Translations under genes and position numbers: made by a program
DNA from: Colicola sp016286205
Lineage (GTDB): Bacteria > Bacteroidota > Bacteroidia > Bacteroidales > Paludibacteraceae
Assembly: GCA_016286205.1 (NCBI GenBank)
Contig: JAEESF010000001.1
Location: 62,001-126,000, forward strand
Length of the DNA stretch: 64,000 nucleotides
Direction of reading: 5' to 3'
The notes under the pieces: model-generated
Database searches by the model: none
Seen by the model: the letters and a program-made list of their open reading frames with translations, nothing else
Told to the model about the DNA's origin: nothing
Part shown: positions 59,990 through 64,000 of the stretch, in pieces
Position numbering within the stretch: the stretch's first letter is position 1
Layout: each line of letters begins with the position of its first letter

Positions 59990-60718
59990 ATGGCTAAAGA
60001 ATTAACAGTAGAACAGCGACTGAAAGCGCTGTACGAATTGCAGCAAGTGGATTCTAAAATCGACGAACTGCGTATCCTGGCGGGAGAACTTCCGCAGGAA
60101 GTAAAAGACATGGCCGATGAGGTAGAAGGCCTCAAGACTCGTCTGAGCAACATCGAGAACGACATCAAAGAGTGCGAAACACAAATCTCTGATCACCGCG
60201 TACGCACCGAGAACGCTAACGCGTCTATCTCGCGCTACAAAGAGCAACAAAACAGTGTACGCAACAACCGTGAATTCGACAACTTGAACAAGGAAATCGA
60301 ATACATGGAATTGGAGATTGAGGCTAGTCAGCGTAAGATCAAGCACTACTCCGCTGAACTCGAGCAACGTATTCAGGACAAGGCCAAAACAACCAAAGAC
60401 ATCGAGGAGCGCACAGTAGATTTGAACCTGAAACGCAACGAGTTGGACCAGATTTTGTCAGAGACAAAAGCTGAAACTGAGGCACTTATGCTCAAGGCCG
60501 GCGAACTGGAGAAGAAGATTGACGAGCGTCTGTTGGCCGCTTTCAAACGTATCCGCAAGAACGCTCACAATGGTTTGGCTGTAGTTAAGGTCGAGCGCGA
60601 CAGCTGTGGTGGTTGCCACGCTAAGATTCCTGCACAACGCCAGATTGATATCCGCACACGCAAGAAAATCATCGTTTGCGAGTTCTGCGGACGTATCTTG
60701 GTTGACCCGGAGATGTAA
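59990..60718 (+). CDS. Coiled-coil zinc-ribbon protein (CT398/DUF164-like)
   Basis: 242 residues from ATG 59990 (MAKELTVEQRLKALYELQ); a longer TTG form is less likely. Residues about 5-195 form a long antiparallel coiled coil (VEGLKTRLSNIENDIKECE, EYMELEIEASQRKIKHYSAE). The C-terminal zinc ribbon has two CxxC pairs (CGGCHAKIP and VCEFCGRIL). Family members are thought to bind nucleic acid or RNA polymerase factors; the partner is unknown here. It is commonly found beside NIF3-like genes, as here. Confidence 0.92.
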   Translation: MAKELTVEQRLKALYELQQVDSKIDELRILAGELPQEVKDMADEVEGLKTRLSNIENDIKECETQISDHRVRTENANASISRYKEQQNSVRNNREFDNLNKEIEYMELEIEASQRKIKHYSAELEQRIQDKAKTTKDIEERTVDLNLKRNELDQILSETKAETEALMLKAGELEKKIDERLLAAFKRIRKNAHNGLAVVKVERDSCGGCHAKIPAQRQIDIRTRKKIIVCEFCGRILVDPEM

Positions 60719-60745
60719 AAAACAGTCCAAACAACATTTCGATAG

Positions 60746-60777
60746 AGCGCTACCCGATTGCGGTAGCGCTTTTTTTG
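60746..60777 (+). terminator. Terminator of the DUF5606 - NIF3 - zinc-ribbon run
   Basis: Perfect 9-bp stem AGCGCTACC / GGTAGCGCT with a 7-nt loop and a run of seven T. Confidence 0.92.
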
Positions 60778-60894
60778 TACAAAATTCTACATTTGACGGC
60801 AGTAATTCCACATTTTGCAAACTCAACTTAGCAAATGCGGCTAATCTTCCCCATTTTTTGCAGGTTATTGCACACACATGTACGCGAAAAGCAG

Positions 60895-60902
60895 TAATTT
60901 TG
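60895..60902 (+). promoter_or_regulatory. Probable -7 box of the giant Ig/InlB-repeat protein
   Basis: TAATTTTG at 60895-60902, 83 bp before the first ATG; no TTTG at the usual distance, so the call is weak. Confidence 0.4.
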
Positions 60903-60985
60903 CAGCGTGAAAAATATACGCATAGCGCATCGCGCGCAAAATGCACCAAAAATACCAACAAAGCAACACAAAAACACGCAATACA

Positions 60986-63900
60986 ATGGAAAACTTTACT
61001 CCATCTAAAGCACACAATCAACATCTAGTATTTAACGAGACTTTATCGTGGAGAAGCCAATTGACTTTTGGCTTCGAAAAGGGAAGGCAGGCGGGGAGCC
61101 TAAGCCGACCGAGAATCTCACGAGACAATCACCAGACAATCACGAGAGTGCTACCCCAATTTAGGGTATCACTCCGCTCCCTCCGCTCTCTCCTCCTCGC
61201 ATCGATTATCATAATTGGTGCCACCTTCGCCTGGGGAGCAGCTCCGGATTATGAATCCTATGATTGGGATGATGAGGAAATTAACGCGGTCGTTGGATCT
61301 CATGGCGCGATAACTATTTCCGGAGATCTGGGAAGCGCAGGGAATGTGAGCGGGCACTACTATTTGCCAATTAGTGCCAATTTGAAAAATAGCGATTCTC
61401 CATGGCAGGGGTATATGGGAATAGCAGCTACAAGCAAAATTGATTCAATAGAGATACTTTATTGCCCGAATGGAAAAAACAATACAAGTATAGCATGGGT
61501 TGCTTGGGGAAAAGATATTACGCCAAACCAATATACTTTGGGGCATGGTGTTACCACTGGAACAACATCATCAAAGGCATGGGATAGTCGTATTTGGGAA
61601 AAAATTGACCTGACAGGTATTGCTGCGTATACCATTTATCTAAGTCGCTCTATTCGTGAATTTCGCGAAATAGGAGGTTCTTCTAATTTAAGTAACTTTG
61701 GTGCTGGTCAAACCATTAACGTGTTGGGTATTCGTGTTTGGCTTAAACCGGCTGCATCTTGTCCTACTCCGACGGCTTCGCGTGGAGGGACTGAGTCTGG
61801 TTCTGAGGTCTTGGGCACCAATGGGTTCAACCTCACTTGTTCTGCTACAGGAACCGATGTAACCTATCAATGGAAACAATATCCCACTCCGGGTGGAACT
61901 CCTGCCACAGCAACCAATGCTGAAGGCTCGGGAGCAACGACAACCTCTTTCACTCCATGCCCTGCTGCCATCGGAACATACATCTATTTTTGCGTGGTAA
62001 CGGATGCTTGCGGCAATACAGCCACAACCAGTTATTCTGGTGCGTTTACATTTACAGCTCCGCCTTCACATAATGTTACGGTAAATGTCAACAATGCTTC
62101 TTATGGTTCCGCTACCGCGGCTTCTGCTACGGTAGTCCAAGGCCGCACAACAACTATAACAGCAACACCTAATACGGGTTACGTATTCGACCATTGGAGT
62201 GTCTCTGGTGCAGGCTCTACTTTGTCTTCCATAGCCGACAATCCCACAATCCTAACAATGGGAACCACAGATGCAACAGTAACCGCCTATTTCGTAGAAT
62301 CCACCTGCCCCACACACGGAACGGTGTTTAGTCTGGCTATGAAAAATAATGGGTCCGAGAAAAGCTTAACAGCAAATGAGGAAGTAGATCTTTCATTGAC
62401 TTATGCTACTATATCTGGAGGTTCTGCCACCTTTACCAATACTGGTTCTGCCAAGGGGAAAATCACAAAAGCGAATCCGGGGCAAATCTATTTTGATGGA
62501 AACGCTGCATATGTGATACTTGATTTTGAGTGTCCTATTCAAACAGGAGATACTATAAAAGTAACTAATGCTACTTCTATAGAGATGGCCTTTACTACTA
62601 CTGCGACATTAGACGCAACATATAAAACAACGACATCGGATGGAATTGGAACTTTCATTGTTCCTGCAGCGCTGAATAACGTTTCTAAGCTTTATTGTTG
62701 GCGTGCAACGGGAAATGGCCTTAAATTTACAGCCATCAACATCACTCGCCCACTCTCTCACGTAGCACCTACGAGTGTGACTGTAGAAGGCACATGGGAT
62801 CGTTTCGCAGGCGAAACAATCACACTGACTGCTACTCCTGTCGGCGGTACGGGCACTCCGTCTTACAAATGGCAGAAACTACTTGGCTCTACATGGACAG
62901 ATGTGTCCAATGGGGATAATATTTCCGGTGCGACAAGTGCAACCCTTCAAATAACATCTTGTACAAAAGACAATAGCGGCAAATACCGCTGTATCGTTAA
63001 TATGGGCGCCGTAGGATGCGAGACTGCCTCTGCGACAGCCACAGATGGTTCCGAAGGTTTTAAGGTTAAAGTATATACCTTGGATTGCTACAATGGCGGC
63101 GTTACATCGTACAACTTCACCCGTATTGGCGATACTCAAGCAGGAACACTAAACGTTAACCTTGCAGCAAACACATCCTATGAATTTGAAGTGGTAGGTG
63201 ATGATGAATATTATGGTAATACCAGTACTATCAATGAAGATGTCACAAATTGGGAAATGACTTCTAGTGCAGGGCACCTTCATCTCAATTCTGGTTTGGG
63301 CGGAACATTTACATTTACAATGGATTATAGTTCAGGAGGCAATAATAGCACTATCGGTGTTCCTGAATTAAGTGTTACTTACCCGCGCAAGGCTATATAC
63401 GTAGTTCCGAATGGTTATACTAGTGACAATGCCAAGTTATCTATTTATTATTGGCGTACTAGCGGAAGTGATAATTGGTCTGACTTTTTGACTACGAATG
63501 CCTGCAGTGGTGGAAAATATGTTACTGAAATCCCTGCTTGGGCAACTGGATTCTCAATTGTTAGATTAAAAAATACTGCGACTTCCGGTAATTGGAGTGA
63601 CAAATGGAATCAAACAGAAGACGTAGCAACTAGTACAAGTTATGATCAATATACGGTCAACACTTGGTGTTCTGGTGACGGTTGTAAAGAAACTGTTACC
63701 GCGGGCTCCTTCTCGCCGTCCACATACACCATCTCCTTCAATGCTGGAGACGGAGAAGGCAGTATGCCCAACTTGACAGGAATCGTTTGTGATGCTAATC
63801 AAACTTTACCGGCTAATGCCTATGTCCGCAGCAATCATGTCTTCATTGGCTGGCATGCTAATGTTGCCACAACAATTGGAGGTAATGCTGTAGCAGCGGG

Positions 63901-64000
63901 CACGCTGATTGCAGATGGCGCAACTTTACAGCACATTACAACCAATATAACTCTCACGGCTCAATGGATGCAAACCTTCAATTTCAGCAATGGCAATTTC
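60986..64000 (+). CDS. Giant secreted protein with Ig-like and InlB-type repeats (3' truncated by the window)
   Basis: The frame is open from ATG 60986 to the window end (1005 codons). The first ~55 codons are made of the dispersed repeat module, and a signal-peptide-like segment follows only after it (LRSLRSLLLASIIIIGATFAWG, about residues 65-88), so the true start may be GTG 61148 (LPQFRVSLRS). After the signal come beta-rich modules: VTYQWKQYPTPG and SYKWQKLLGSTWTDVSNGDN (Ig-like), a TPNTGYVFDHWSVSG module near residue 400, and a late TISFNAGDGEGSMPNLTG...FIGWHANV (InlB B-repeat type). Likely surface or extracellular and type IX secreted, but its C-terminal signal is outside the window. 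No enzyme domain seen. Confidence 0.78.
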   Translation, partial: MENFTPSKAHNQHLVFNETLSWRSQLTFGFEKGRQAGSLSRPRISRDNHQTITRVLPQFRVSLRSLRSLLLASIIIIGATFAWGAAPDYESYDWDDEEINAVVGSHGAITISGDLGSAGNVSGHYYLPISANLKNSDSPWQGYMGIAATSKIDSIEILYCPNGKNNTSIAWVAWGKDITPNQYTLGHGVTTGTTSSKAWDSRIWEKIDLTGIAAYTIYLSRSIREFREIGGSSNLSNFGAGQTINVLGIRVWLKPAASCPTPTASRGGTESGSEVLGTNGFNLTCSATGTDVTYQWKQYPTPGGTPATATNAEGSGATTTSFTPCPAAIGTYIYFCVVTDACGNTATTSYSGAFTFTAPPSHNVTVNVNNASYGSATAASATVVQGRTTTITATPNTGYVFDHWSVSGAGSTLSSIADNPTILTMGTTDATVTAYFVESTCPTHGTVFSLAMKNNGSEKSLTANEEVDLSLTYATISGGSATFTNTGSAKGKITKANPGQIYFDGNAAYVILDFECPIQTGDTIKVTNATSIEMAFTTTATLDATYKTTTSDGIGTFIVPAALNNVSKLYCWRATGNGLKFTAINITRPLSHVAPTSVTVEGTWDRFAGETITLTATPVGGTGTPSYKWQKLLGSTWTDVSNGDNISGATSATLQITSCTKDNSGKYRCIVNMGAVGCETASATATDGSEGFKVKVYTLDCYNGGVTSYNFTRIGDTQAGTLNVNLAANTSYEFEVVGDDEYYGNTSTINEDVTNWEMTSSAGHLHLNSGLGGTFTFTMDYSSGGNNSTIGVPELSVTYPRKAIYVVPNGYTSDNAKLSIYYWRTSGSDNWSDFLTTNACSGGKYVTEIPAWATGFSIVRLKNTATSGNWSDKWNQTEDVATSTSYDQYTVNTWCSGDGCKETVTAGSFSPSTYTISFNAGDGEGSMPNLTGIVCDANQTLPANAYVRSNHVFIGWHANVATTIGGNAVAAGTLIADGATLQHITTNITLTAQWMQTFNFSNGNF
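61032..61152. repeat. Composite repeat: hairpin module plus 11-bp array, copy B
   Basis: Reads CGAGACTTTATCGTGGAGAAG, then the GAAGCCA...TGGCTTC hairpin, GGCAGGCGGGGAGCCTAAGC, and four 11-bp units (CCGAGAATCTC, ACGAGACAATC, ACCAGACAATC, ACGAGAGTGCT at 61109-61152). It is the inverted partner of the element at 28445-28580 and lies inside the open frame of the last gene. Confidence 0.82.

Overview
The window is chromosomal DNA from a member of the Bacteroidota, most likely an uncultured or gut-type Bacteroidales. This rests on three things. Promoters read TTTG-N20-TAnnTTTG almost without exception. Family markers include a SecDF fusion, a PorX-type response regulator of type IX secretion, DUF4270, DUF5606, a PASTA protein, an ATP-type PEP carboxykinase and a eukaryote-like IleRS. 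Large secreted multi-domain proteins bound both ends. I cannot name the genus. No tRNA, rRNA, transposase, integrase or CRISPR array was seen.

Layout. 0-4.5 kb: tail of an OmpA-family protein, a giant secreted protein, RNase H. 4.6-15.5 kb: gap, ileS, then a tight run lipoprotein - AsmA-like - M3 peptidase lipoprotein - membrane protein. 15.4-20.2 kb (minus strand): TonB-dependent receptor with a beta-barrel partner, a GC-rich orphan gene, and a lipoprotein with a long repeat-bearing leader. 20.6-25.8 kb: mdh, then an overlapping run of a serine-palmitoyltransferase-like enzyme, a short-chain reductase, LD-carboxypeptidase and a degenerate phosphoethanolamine-transferase-like membrane protein. 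25.8-28.3 kb (minus): a radical SAM/SPASM enzyme downstream of two small lipoproteins sharing a C-x-Y-G-x-P motif, led by a nucleotidase-C-domain lipoprotein; this is the most interesting system here. 28.7-31.4 kb: glycogen-synthase-like protein, DUF4270 lipoprotein and a 19-residue tandem-repeat protein. 31.4-40.5 kb (minus): secDF-clpP-clpX, two paralogous secreted proteins, pckA. 40.7-47.1 kb: tsaC against a minus-strand run adk-obgE-clcA-hypothetical-sugar transferase-xseB, then an HU gene. 47.3-56 kb: rhomboid protease; PASTA-rluA-porX-endonuclease/phosphatase operon; a tiny Cys-rich lipoprotein; CNNM/CBS protein-smpB-gpmI. 56-58.1 kb: a 6S-like RNA followed by three AT-rich accessory genes including a PD-(D/E)XK nuclease. 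58.5-60.8 kb: DUF5606, NIF3-like, zinc-ribbon coiled-coil protein. 61-64 kb: a giant Ig/InlB-repeat secreted protein running off the window.

Between the genes lies a repeat family I do not recognise: short arrays with a strict 11-bp period (consensus near CCGAGACAATC), seen at seven places, mostly just past gene 3' ends. Two arrays are joined to a conserved ~75-bp hairpin module, and one of these lies inside the start of the last open reading frame. Three promoters (gap, mdh and the radical-SAM operon) also share a palindrome CTTTTGCG-N(1-2)-CGCAAAAG over the -7 box and presumed start point. All functional statements come from reading the sequence and remembered family knowledge; no searches were run.
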